DNA from: Oscillospiraceae bacterium
GTDB taxonomy: Bacteria; Bacillota; Clostridia; UMGS1810
NCBI GenBank assembly: GCA_021629085.1
Contig: JAJXRJ010000060.1
Coordinates: 1-7,166 of the forward strand
Length of the DNA: 7,166 nucleotides
Direction: 5' to 3'
Positions 1-4,280 of the stretch are shown here, one piece after another. How positions within the stretch are numbered: the stretch's first letter is position 1; every line of letters starts with the position of its first letter. Below the pieces are notes generated by a model. That model was not told where the DNA came from. It made no database searches and saw only the letters and a list, made by a program, of their open reading frames with translations. Both the position numbers and the translations under genes were made by a program.

Positions 1-115
1 CTCCCTTACGCGGCGCAAATTTGCACTCGTTAATCCTGCATCGGTTATCCTTGCCGCAATGCCGGCACCGCGTATCATTGCACGTCCGTATCCATTTAAT
101 CGCCCTGTTGCGCAT
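1..115 (-). CDS. Partial small cysteine-rich phage protein (runs off left edge)
   Basis: The first 38 codons of an open minus-strand frame are visible. The ATG at 115 is preceded by AAAAAGGTG at SD distance. Cysteines fall at residues 12, 17, 20, 26 and 31 (C-x4-C-x2-C-G-K, then C and C), which suggests a metal-binding knuckle. The N-terminus is basic. I do not recognise the family. Because it follows the late-type regulator in the same direction, it may be the first gene of the next phage module (a zinc-binding or HNH-type protein is possible), but the catalytic part, if any, lies outside the window. Confidence 0.55.
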   Translation of the reverse strand, partial: MRNRAIKWIRTCNDTRCRHCGKDNRCRINECKFAPRKG

Positions 116-136
116 CGTATCACCTTTTTCCGCATC

Positions 137-164
137 AAAAAAGCGCCGCCCATCGGGTGACGCT
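137..164 (-). terminator. Rho-independent terminator, minus strand
   Basis: On the minus strand, AGCGTCACCC (164-155) pairs with GGGCGGCGCT (151-142) around a 3-nt loop, with one A-C mismatch and one G-T pair. It is followed directly by a run of T (142-137). It stops leftward transcription just before the SD of the gene starting at 115. It could end the early operon, whose transcript would cross the plus-strand cassette in antisense. It could also act as a leader terminator for the promoter at 189-197. Confidence 0.8.
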
Positions 165-188
165 GTTTGAATATTCTTTCACGATATC

Positions 189-218
189 ATAATATCACAC
201 AGGTAAGCGGAACTACAA
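189..218 (-). promoter_or_regulatory. Candidate minus-strand promoter with extended -10
   Basis: On the minus strand, TGATATTAT (197-189) matches an extended -10 box (TGn plus TATTAT, one mismatch from TATAAT). The best -35 at 18-bp spacing is TTGTAG (218-213), only a partial match to TTGACA. A weak -35 with repeats lying over and upstream of it is the usual build of an activator-dependent promoter. Predicted transcription starts near 182 and meets the 137-164 hairpin before the gene at 115. The promoter is inferred from motifs only. Confidence 0.45.
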
Positions 219-235
219 GGAACTAACCGGAACTA
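209..235. repeat. Three GGAACTA direct repeats at 10-bp spacing
   Basis: GGAACTA occurs at 209-215, 219-225 and 229-235, each with a 3-bp spacer, so all three copies lie on the same DNA face. They overlap and extend upstream of the weak -35 of the leftward promoter. The spacing fits a cooperatively bound regulator. The DUF1492/ArpU-like protein encoded at 839-1258 is one candidate. The repressor of the plus-strand promoter or an integrase arm-site protein are alternatives. Confidence 0.7.
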
Positions 236-270
236 TTTTAAAAATTTTTGAAATTTTTTTGAAAAAATAG

Positions 271-299
271 TTGACATACTCAATTAAGTATGCTATAAT
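271..299 (+). promoter_or_regulatory. Consensus sigma-A promoter with palindromic spacer
   Basis: TTGACA (271-276) and TATAAT (294-299) are both perfect and separated by 17 bp. The spacer contains a perfect inverted repeat, CATACT (275-280) and AGTATG (287-292), around 6 bp. A/T tracts at 236-268 resemble an UP element. The promoter drives the small rightward genes from 357 onward. The palindrome lies where a repressor would block polymerase. The ribbon-helix-helix protein at 681-854 in the same unit is the obvious autoregulator candidate, but that link is inferred. Confidence 0.9.
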
Positions 300-356
300 A
301 TAATCAAGAGGTGAGGAAATCATACTTCACCCAAACGAAGAAAGGAGAAGGACGAT

Positions 357-467
357 GTGGACGACATAATAAAAGCTCTCACCGCAATATGGTTAATAAT
401 TCAGATAGGCTCAAAACTCTATGAATTATTTTCCAAGAAAAACGGCAAGAGCAAGAGGGGTAAATAA
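357..467 (+). CDS. 36-aa hydrophobic/basic small peptide, GTG start
   Basis: A GTG at 357 follows a purine-rich SD (AAAGGAGAAGG), and the frame gives a 36-residue peptide. Residues 1-3 are polar and acidic (M-D-D). Residues 4-25 form a hydrophobic or amphipathic helix (I4, I5, L8, I11, W12, L13, I14, I15, I17, L21, L24, F25). Residues 27-36 are strongly basic (six Lys/Arg in ten). This matches the general build of small membrane peptides such as type I toxins or holin-like toxins, but I see no specific family signature. An ATG at 355 in another frame reads only four codons and is unlikely to be the product. It is the first gene after the strong promoter. Confidence 0.6.
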   Translation: MDDIIKALTAIWLIIQIGSKLYELFSKKNGKSKRGK

Positions 468-488
468 ACCCCTCCCCCTTTTTGGGGG
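456..488 (+). terminator. Tandem G/C hairpins after the first small gene
   Basis: AGGGG (456-460) can pair with CCCCT (469-473). CCCCC (474-478) can pair with GGGGG (484-488) across TTTTT. The first stem overlaps the stop codon of the 36-aa gene. This may be a weak or partial terminator, or mRNA-stabilising structure, that sets different levels for the first gene and the two after it. The T run is short, so efficient termination is doubtful. Confidence 0.45.
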
Positions 489-490
489 AT

Positions 491-503
491 GTATATAGTA
501 TAC
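491..503. promoter_or_regulatory. Small palindrome upstream of membrane-protein gene
   Basis: GTATA-TAG-TATAC is a perfect 5-bp inverted repeat located 17 bp before the ATG at 520. It could be an operator or part of a weak internal promoter. No good -35 is visible, so this is a structural observation only. Confidence 0.25.
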
Positions 504-519
504 CACATCGTAAACAAAA

Positions 520-678
520 ATGAAAGAGTTAAATAATATTTTTATGCTCGTTTTAATTCTATGTGTTTCAGCAAAGGTTATAGACTTTGCTAACATGGGA
601 TGGCTGGATTACACAATTGTAATTTTATTTGTTATCGCGCTTGTGCTAAACTTTGCTTTATGGAGAAAGGAGCGATAA
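520..678 (+). CDS. 52-aa two-helix membrane protein
   Basis: The frame from the ATG at 520 to the TAA at 676-678 codes for 52 residues with two clear hydrophobic segments, about 7-21 and 31-47. A short turn (D-F-A-N-M-G-W-L-D, 22-30) separates them and the tail is basic (W-R-K-E-R). It is most likely an integral membrane protein with both ends on the same side. There is no convincing SD, so translation may depend on the upstream gene or be weak. Its final codons hold the SD of the next gene, which suggests coupling. Small two-helix membrane proteins are common in prophages, sometimes as exclusion or lysis accessories, but no function can be assigned here. Confidence 0.7.
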   Translation: MKELNNIFMLVLILCVSAKVIDFANMGWLDYTIVILFVIALVLNFALWRKER

Positions 679-680
679 TT

Positions 681-854
681 TTGGGAAAAACCTCATGGCA
701 GGCAAAAGCAAAATATAACGCAAAAACGTATAAGGTAATCCAAGTCCAACTAAAAAAAGAGTTAGTAGAACAATTTGAGCAAAAACTATCCAAAGACAAT
801 ATGTCAAAATCTGAATTTATTCGTCAAGCAATTCTATCTTACCTTGGAGAGTGA
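681..854 (+). CDS. 57-aa ribbon-helix-helix (Arc/CopG-like) DNA-binding protein, TTG start
   Basis: The start chosen is TTG at 681, because AAAGGAG sits 7-8 bp upstream. The in-frame ATG at 660 lacks an SD and lies inside the preceding gene. The N-terminus is basic (residues 2-15). A beta strand (Y17-K-V-I-Q-V-Q-L24) comes next, then helix A (about 25-37), a turn with N40, and helix B beginning S-K-S-E-F-I-R-Q-A-I. This is the classic ribbon-helix-helix pattern, in which a dimer inserts a two-stranded sheet in the major groove. It probably regulates its own promoter at 271-299. Alternatively it could be the antitoxin-like partner of the small peptide. Its last codons form one arm of the terminator and overlap the convergent minus-strand gene by 16 bp. 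Confidence 0.75.
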   Translation: MGKTSWQAKAKYNAKTYKVIQVQLKKELVEQFEQKLSKDNMSKSEFIRQAILSYLGE

Positions 855-1258
855 ATAACACTCTCCATTTTTTTTAAAGCACGTTGATGAATATTCGTTC
901 TGACCCATCTTTCACTTTTATCTATATCCTCCGCAATGTCTTCCCACGTCTTAAAATTGATGTATCTTGCAACAAGCAGGGCGCGGCAAGTGGGGTCTTC
1001 CACGGCGCTGATGGCAGTTAGTATCTCATGCTTAATGGCAACCAGCTTGTCAATTTGGCGGTCAATCTCAATGTCATAGTCTGCAAGCCGTATCATGCGA
1101 TTCTCGCTTGTGTTTGTTTTTGTCGTCTGCACACGCTCTTCCGCCGTACCCGTTGCCGCCTTGGTTGCCAATTCAAAGGCTTTTCGTTTCGCCTCTAAAA
1201 GCTGGTTAATCTCATTGTTCAGCTTCCAGCCCCGGTTTAACCACTCTTTTGCCGTCAC
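839..1258 (-). CDS. DUF1492/ArpU-like phage late-gene transcriptional regulator
   Basis: The protein is 139 aa when started at GTG 1258, which has AAGGGGG about 7 bp upstream. A longer frame to 1327 overlaps the preceding gene and has no SD. The N-terminal half is a charged helical region (T-A-K-E-W-L-N-R-G-W ... D-R-Q-I-D-K-L-V-A-I-K). The C-terminal half resembles sigma-70 region 4: A-V-E-D-P-T-C-R-A-L-L-V-A-R-Y, then F-K-T-W-E-D-I-A and a helix-turn-helix ending R-W-V-R-T-N-I-H-Q-R-A-L. Proteins of this type (DUF1492, ArpU, RinA-like) sit at the end of Firmicute phage early operons and activate late genes. That position is repeated here, and the GGAACTA repeats at 209-235 are a plausible target. 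The 3' end overlaps the convergent gene at 681-854. Confidence 0.8.
   Translation of the reverse strand: MTAKEWLNRGWKLNNEINQLLEAKRKAFELATKAATGTAEERVQTTKTNTSENRMIRLADYDIEIDRQIDKLVAIKHEILTAISAVEDPTCRALLVARYINFKTWEDIAEDIDKSERWVRTNIHQRALKKMESVIHSPR
846..875 (+). terminator. Rho-independent terminator of the plus-strand cassette
   Basis: GGAGAGTG (846-853) and CACTCTCC (859-866) form a perfect 8-bp stem with a 5-nt loop, followed by A and eight T (868-875). The stem overlaps the stop codon of the plus-strand gene and the last codons of the minus-strand regulator. On the minus strand no T run follows, so it stops only rightward transcription. Confidence 0.92.
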
Positions 1259-1277
1259 ACGTGTTCCCCCTTTTGTG

Positions 1278-1463
1278 TTATGCCCGCTCAAACCTGCTAT
1301 TATCCAGCTCCCATGAGGGGCAGTCAAGATTAAACAGATTAATCCTTAACGCGTCGTCCTGCCTGTCCGCATGCGCGCACCCCCAGCCGTTTTTACTTTG
1401 ATACAGGCACGTGCTGCAATTGCACGGGATTTTCTTTCGCTCGTATACTTCAATGGTTTGCAT
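1278..1463 (-). CDS. Small cysteine-rich phage protein (61 aa)
   Basis: The ATG at 1463 has a strong upstream GGAAGGGGG. The product opens M-Q-T-I-E-V-Y-E-R and carries C14, C16, C19, C29 and C49 (C-N-C-S-T-C, then G-C-A-H-A-D, then D-C-P-S-W-E). A small zinc-binding domain is likely. Similar short cysteine-rich proteins are common in Firmicute phage accessory regions without assigned function. The first nine codons closely match the start at 2888, pointing to a shared gene-start segment. It lies 19 bp upstream of the DUF1492-like gene. Confidence 0.7.
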   Translation of the reverse strand: MQTIEVYERKKIPCNCSTCLYQSKNGWGCAHADRQDDALRINLFNLDCPSWELDNSRFERA

Positions 1464-1501
1464 GGTTGGCCCCCTTCCTTTGTGCTTTCTATTTTAATCA
1501 T
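1346..1501 (-). other. Overlapping 51-codon ORF with strong SD; doubtful gene
   Basis: An ATG at 1501 follows AAGGAGGG at good spacing and opens a 51-codon frame that runs out of frame through the 61-aa gene. The encoded sequence becomes Arg- and Ala-rich and low in complexity after about residue 20, as expected of a shadow frame. The good initiation signal suggests either a short leader peptide coupled to the ATG at 1463 or the remnant start of an older gene. I do not consider it a confident protein gene. Confidence 0.25.
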
Positions 1502-1513
1502 TATTATCCCTCC

Positions 1514-1681
1514 TTACATATATTTCAATGACCAAGTATCAGCTATTAGCAAACGAAACTCCTCTATATTCCTTGATATATAATCGCTTGCTTCGGTTTT
1601 TGTTGTACCTTTAAATTTTTCGGTGCAAAACTCATTCATATCTTCTATAAGCTCTCGTTGCTTTTTAGTTATTTCATTCAT
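1514..1681 (-). CDS. 55-aa small phage protein, DUF3072-like pattern
   Basis: The frame starts at ATG 1681, 3 bp after the stop of the upstream gene, and ends with TAA at 1514-1516. The product begins M-N-E-I-T-K-K-Q-R-E-L-I-E-D-M and continues with T-K-T-E-A-S-D-Y-I-S-R-N-I-E-E-F. This 'T-x-K-Q ... K-x-E-A-S-x-x-I' pattern is typical of small helical phage proteins grouped near DUF3072, which often form the tail of larger DNA-metabolism proteins. The SD is weak (AAGAAGATG), so translational coupling to the preceding gene is likely. Function is unknown. Confidence 0.7.
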   Translation of the reverse strand: MNEITKKQRELIEDMNEFCTEKFKGTTKTEASDYISRNIEEFRLLIADTWSLKYM

Positions 1682-1684
1682 TTT

Positions 1685-1954
1685 TTAATCATCTTCTTTT
1701 AAATCCATTTTTGCACCGCAATTGGGGCAGTACGGTGTAATATAGTCCATAGGATAATAACAATTAGAACACTCAACGTCACTTGTCGTTCTTTCCCACT
1801 TCCCATGTACCACAGGCACAGCGTCAACGGTTGGCGATATATCAATCATCTTAACCAGCAAATCCTTAATTTTTACAACATCAGGATCCTTAATATATTC
1901 TTCACAAACTTCGCGTATGATGTTTGTTAGTTTTTCCCCATCAATCAGCCGCAT
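1685..1954 (-). CDS. Zinc-ribbon phage protein (89 aa)
   Basis: The start is set at ATG 1954 because AGGAGG lies 6 bp upstream; the ATG at 1960 abuts that SD. The product opens M-R-L-I-D-G-E-K-L. It contains the widespread phage segment S-P-T-V-D-A-V-P-V-V-H-G-K-W and ends in a zinc ribbon, C-S-N-C (residues 63-66) and C-P-N-C-G-A-K-M-D (79-87). Such proteins are very common in Firmicute phages and their role is not known; nucleic-acid or protein binding through the ribbon is an inference. It overlaps the preceding gene by 14 bp, so the two are probably translated together. Confidence 0.78.
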   Translation of the reverse strand: MRLIDGEKLTNIIREVCEEYIKDPDVVKIKDLLVKMIDISPTVDAVPVVHGKWERTTSDVECSNCYYPMDYITPYCPNCGAKMDLKEDD

Positions 1955-2699
1955 TGTCATCCTCCTCTGCGTCAACATCGATCCCGGTGATCTCTTTGAA
2001 GATTTGCTTGTCAAAGTTCGGAATCGACTTGATAATGGATTTTTCATAGCCACTAAGCCCACGCCACCAAATAGAACCACATTTGGAAGGATCAAGCTGT
2101 TTCAGATAACCGCCTGTAACTTCCGCTTCCGGGTGCGCTGCCTTTTTTTCATCCGTCATATCCTCGAACCAAACATATTCAAGAACATCATCTGGGATCC
2201 GATTAAGAATAACACGGGCATCGCTATTAACCCAATCCCTGTAAGTCCAGTTAGACGGCTTATTGAACAGGTAAATGTTCGGTTCAACCGTATTAAAGCA
2301 CCCGTTGGAAAAACTGCACTTGTTCCAATCGCCGCTGTTCCGATTGCCGCTGTTCCAATCGCCGCTGTTGCAAAGTCCGGCGCAGCCTTTTCCCGTATTC
2401 ACAATTTCAAGCAGTTCATCCCACGGGATCTCACGGACAATTTTCAGCTTATTTGTACAGCACTTATCACCTTTTTCTGCAATGTCACCATAGGCAATTA
2501 CTTCTGCAACCTTGTTTTTCGGGTTGAAACTGTAATAATTGAAGCAGTCAGCAGCCCGCTTGCAAAAGTGCATCCCACAATCACAAACGGAAGGGGCAAT
2601 ATCTTCTTCAAATGCTCCGGGGCAAGTATACTGTTTATCTCTGCAAGTCCAATCAGGATTGAACACTTTGAATCCTTTGATAACATCTGTTTCGCTCAT
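1941..2699 (-). CDS. DUF7666-like protein with pentapeptide-type repeats (252 aa)
   Basis: The ATG at 2699 has GAGAGGG/TTAGGA upstream. The N-terminal part contains F-K-V-F-N-P-D-W-T-C and a cysteine-rich stretch (C-D-C-G-M-H-F-C, about residues 38-45) typical of DUF7666 proteins. Residues about 106-130 carry N-S-G-D-W / N-S-G-N-R repeats, coded by three 15-bp DNA units, followed by C-S-F-S-N-G-C-F-N. The C-terminal part holds W-T-Y-R-D-W and I-W-W-R-G-L motifs and an acidic tail (E-E-D-D). There is no signal peptide. I recognise it as a recurrent phage accessory family, but the biochemical role is unknown. A short right-handed repeat helix is possible in the repeat section. Confidence 0.75.
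   Translation of the reverse strand: MSETDVIKGFKVFNPDWTCRDKQYTCPGAFEEDIAPSVCDCGMHFCKRAADCFNYYSFNPKNKVAEVIAYGDIAEKGDKCCTNKLKIVREIPWDELLEIVNTGKGCAGLCNSGDWNSGNRNSGDWNKCSFSNGCFNTVEPNIYLFNKPSNWTYRDWVNSDARVILNRIPDDVLEYVWFEDMTDEKKAAHPEAEVTGGYLKQLDPSKCGSIWWRGLSGYEKSIIKSIPNFDKQIFKEITGIDVDAEEDDNAAD
2321..2365. repeat. Three 15-bp tandem repeats in the DUF7666-like gene
   Basis: Units TGTTCCAATCGCCGC (2321-2335), TGTTCCGATTGCCGC (2336-2350) and TGTTCCAATCGCCGC (2351-2365) stand head to tail; the outer two are identical. Each codes one N-S-G-x-x pentapeptide, so gain or loss of a unit keeps the frame. Copy number may therefore vary between related phages. Confidence 0.9.
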
Positions 2700-2755
2700 T
2701 TTCCTAACCCTCTCTTTCTTGGTTCAAGCGTATTTGTCCACCCTTTTGTCTCCTG

Positions 2756-2888
2756 TTAAAGCTTCAGCTTCTCAAGTATTTTTTTAATTTCTTCTTCATA
2801 CTTGCCGGGCGGAAGATGTTTGTTTTGCAGTTCGCGTTTTAACCGTTCATATTCCCGCCATTCGCTCGTATACCTCAATCGTGCGCAT
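2756..2888 (-). pseudogene. Small phage gene, frameshifted or started at TTG
   Basis: AGGAGG followed by ATG at 2888 opens a frame reading M-R-T-I-E-V-Y-E-R that stops after 13 codons (TGA 2849-2847). The +1 frame continues as a convincing charged helical tail (E-W-R-E-Y-E-R-L-K-R-E-L from 2863, ending K-I-L-E-K-L-K-L with TAA at 2758-2756), typical of short phage proteins of unknown function. Either one base is extra near 2864 and the gene is broken, or the real start is TTG at 2878, which overlaps the preceding stop (TTGA) and would give 40 aa. The SD is 16 bp from the TTG, too far for normal initiation, so coupling would be needed. The tail itself is probably real coding sequence. Confidence 0.6.
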
Positions 2889-3570
2889 GGTTCGCCTCCT
2901 GTTTTTCCACACGTATACCAATTTCCTGTGCAAGCTGCCGGATAACGGATCCGCCGAACTCATCTTTTGTCAATGCAATGAATTCTTCAACCGTCATTTC
3001 GCAATTCTTGATGTCAATTTCGTGGTTCGCACAAAAATTGTTTCTACCCATTTCACAGCTTCCGGTAAGCTTGTGATGCCAATCGTAAAAGTCCGATGCC
3101 GGATATTTCACGCTAAGCTTAAACCGCTTTTTAAACATCGAGATTCTTTCGCATACGTCCATATCCTTAAACAGTTTGCTTTCCAGCGCCTCCCTTGCTT
3201 TTTTCAGCGTTTCGCCGTGCGCAAATACATTGCTATTGTGTTTAACGACATAGCAGGGGCGCATATACACATTCTTTTCTAAAATAAACCCTTTGGCAAT
3301 GTTATTTCTGATATGTGTTATGATGGTCGGAATACCATCAATTTTATAAACAGTTAGTCCGTTTATTGTTTTTATTCCGTAGCCGTTGCCGTAGCCGTAT
3401 CCGTCGCCGTTGCCGTTGCCGCTGCCGTAGCCGTCGCCGTTGCTGTAGCCGCTGCCGTTGCCGTTGCCGTAGCCGTCGCCGTTGCCGTAGCCGCTGCCGC
3501 CGCCGTATCCGTCGCCGTTGCCGTTGCCCGCAGTCAAAAAACCGATAACTTCTTCTCTTAATACTTCCAT
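2875..3570 (-). CDS. Phage protein with N-terminal (Gly-X)n repeat tract (231 aa)
   Basis: The ATG at 3570 has AAGGG upstream and overlaps the preceding gene by 13 bp. After 14 residues the protein enters a tract (15-65) with Gly at every second position and N, D, Y or S between, with one Gly-to-Ser break at 43. A folded domain follows, starting I-K-T-I-N-G-L-T-V-Y and including N-V-F-A-H-G-E-T-L-K-K-A-R-E-A-L, F-Y-D-W-H-H-K-L-T-G-S-C and M-T-V-E-E-F-I-A-L-T. I know this architecture from gut Firmicute phages as a conserved hypothetical protein; no activity is established. The D-W-H-H and G-S-C residues are conserved-looking but not a motif I can assign. It lacks a signal peptide and is presumably cytoplasmic. 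Confidence 0.75.
   Translation of the reverse strand: MEVLREEVIGFLTAGNGNGDGYGGGSGYGNGDGYGNGNGSGYSNGDGYGSGNGNGDGYGYGNGYGIKTINGLTVYKIDGIPTIITHIRNNIAKGFILEKNVYMRPCYVVKHNSNVFAHGETLKKAREALESKLFKDMDVCERISMFKKRFKLSVKYPASDFYDWHHKLTGSCEMGRNNFCANHEIDIKNCEMTVEEFIALTKDEFGGSVIRQLAQEIGIRVEKQEANHAHD
3376..3528. repeat. Hexanucleotide-based repeat tract coding (Gly-X)n
   Basis: About 150 bp of imperfect 6-bp units (plus strand GCCGTN and relatives: GCCGTT, GCCGTA, GCCGTC, GCCGCT) code for alternating Gly and N/D/Y/S. In-frame gain or loss of units by slippage is expected. Confidence 0.9.
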
Positions 3571-3854
3571 GCTTTTACACCCTTTAAGTTTTCTATTGCT
3601 TTGTCAGTACATGGTATTATTTCTACTACATCCAGCAGCGTAATACTCTCCGATTCAACTGATATTTTGCTTTGCTCCGGGTTCTTCACCCCGTCGTTTG
3701 CCAGTTGATTCAGGTTTGCGGCCCCGCTCCAGCTCCATATGTTGCGGCAATTTGAAAGTTCGGTTTCCTTCCCGATTCTGCTTTTCAAAATTCCAAAATA
3801 CACCCCGCTTTGTATCCCTCTTACCAGTACATATTTTCCCTCATAATTTGTCAT
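3558..3854 (-). CDS. DUF6948-like phage protein (98 aa)
   Basis: The ATG at 3854 has GAAGGAG upstream at normal spacing. The sequence contains the pattern seen in this conserved phage family: G-K-Y-V-L-V-R-G near the N-terminus, G-V-Y-F-G, N-C-R-N-I-W-S-W-S-G-A, G-V-K-N-P-E and V-E-I-I-P-C-T near the C-terminus. The compact, beta-rich sequence suggests a small globular domain. The family number is from memory and less certain than membership in the family. Function is unknown. It lies between RusA and the Gly-X repeat protein, and its last 13 bp overlap the next start. Confidence 0.7.
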   Translation of the reverse strand: MTNYEGKYVLVRGIQSGVYFGILKSRIGKETELSNCRNIWSWSGAANLNQLANDGVKNPEQSKISVESESITLLDVVEIIPCTDKAIENLKGVKAWKY

Positions 3855-3913
3855 TTTTCATTTCTCCTTCTTCAAATTTTTAGTTTCTCAATATGTTTTT
3901 CCAACGAATGGCA

Positions 3914-4270
3914 TTACGCTTCAAGCTCCTCCACAAATACCTCAGTGCGTGGGCGGTCGCGGTCTATCCCGCCCTTAATCACCGTCAGATTGATGCTGTC
4001 AAAACTGTCGTCACTTAGCACGCCCAGCCGCACCAGCGGGTCGAGTATCATTTTGCCGCTGTAGTTGTCCGGGTCTCGCCGCCGCGCATCCGCAAAGTAG
4101 TATACAATCCGCACATTGGCTTGTGCCATCGGCTCTTTTGGCAGCTCACCAATCGCCGCTCGCACAAGATAGTGCCATTTCTCTTTTTCCCGCCGGTATG
4201 CGTTAAAATTGTGGCTGTTGCCCAAATATGTATTGTTGCTCGGTGGAATGTCCGGGATTGTAATGTGCAT
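3914..4270 (-). CDS. rusA: RusA-family Holliday junction resolvase (118 aa)
   Basis: The start is ATG 4270, with AGGAGG 6-7 bp upstream; a longer frame to 4393 overlaps SSB and lacks support. RusA cuts four-way DNA junctions symmetrically. The protein opens with a beta strand and P-P-S-N-N-T-Y, as in the family. It carries D-A-R-R-R-D66-P-D68-N-Y-S-G-K73 followed by D87-D88. The spacing of D66, D68 and D87 equals that of the catalytic aspartates D70, D72 and D91 of E. coli RusA. Length matches the family (about 120 aa). It follows SSB after 10 bp and would resolve replication or recombination intermediates before packaging. Confidence 0.93.
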   Translation of the reverse strand: MHITIPDIPPSNNTYLGNSHNFNAYRREKEKWHYLVRAAIGELPKEPMAQANVRIVYYFADARRRDPDNYSGKMILDPLVRLGVLSDDSFDSINLTVIKGGIDRDRPRTEVFVEELEA

Positions 4271-4280
4271 TCGCGTCCTC

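Larger units (their letters stand above)
116..356. other. Divergent intergenic control region
   Basis: This gene-free stretch separates the leftward gene starting at 115 from the rightward small-gene cassette starting at 357. In order it holds a minus-strand hairpin terminator (137-164), a minus-strand extended -10 (189-197), three GGAACTA direct repeats (209-235), a run of A- and T-tracts (236-268), and a plus-strand consensus promoter with a palindromic spacer (271-299). The A/T tracts could act as an UP element for the plus-strand promoter. Confidence 0.75.

Noticed and set aside
209..270. A second replication origin formed by GGAACTA repeats and A/T tracts
   Set aside because: Possible in principle, but the repeats fit promoter control better and the A/T tracts directly precede a consensus promoter.
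1095..1316. Plus-strand 73-codon frame opposite the late-type regulator
   Set aside because: It is antisense to a gene with clear sigma-region-4-like features and has no SD.
1917..2759. Plus-strand 280-codon open frame opposite the DUF7666-like gene
   Set aside because: It is antisense to a gene with recognisable motifs and good SD, its own start has no SD, and its repeats mirror the pentapeptide DNA units.
3376..3528. CRISPR array
   Set aside because: The repeats are 6-bp coding units without spacers.
3366..3548. Plus-strand Arg/Cys-rich frame over the (Gly-X)n tract
   Set aside because: It is the complement of the hexanucleotide repeat; its composition is an artefact.
3881..3916. In-frame continuation of RusA past its TAA (11 sense codons between the TAA and a TGA, ending L-E-K-H-I-E-K-L-K-I)
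   Set aside because: RusA is already full length at the TAA. The extra codons resemble the tail of a small phage protein and may be a relic, but there is no sign of read-through.
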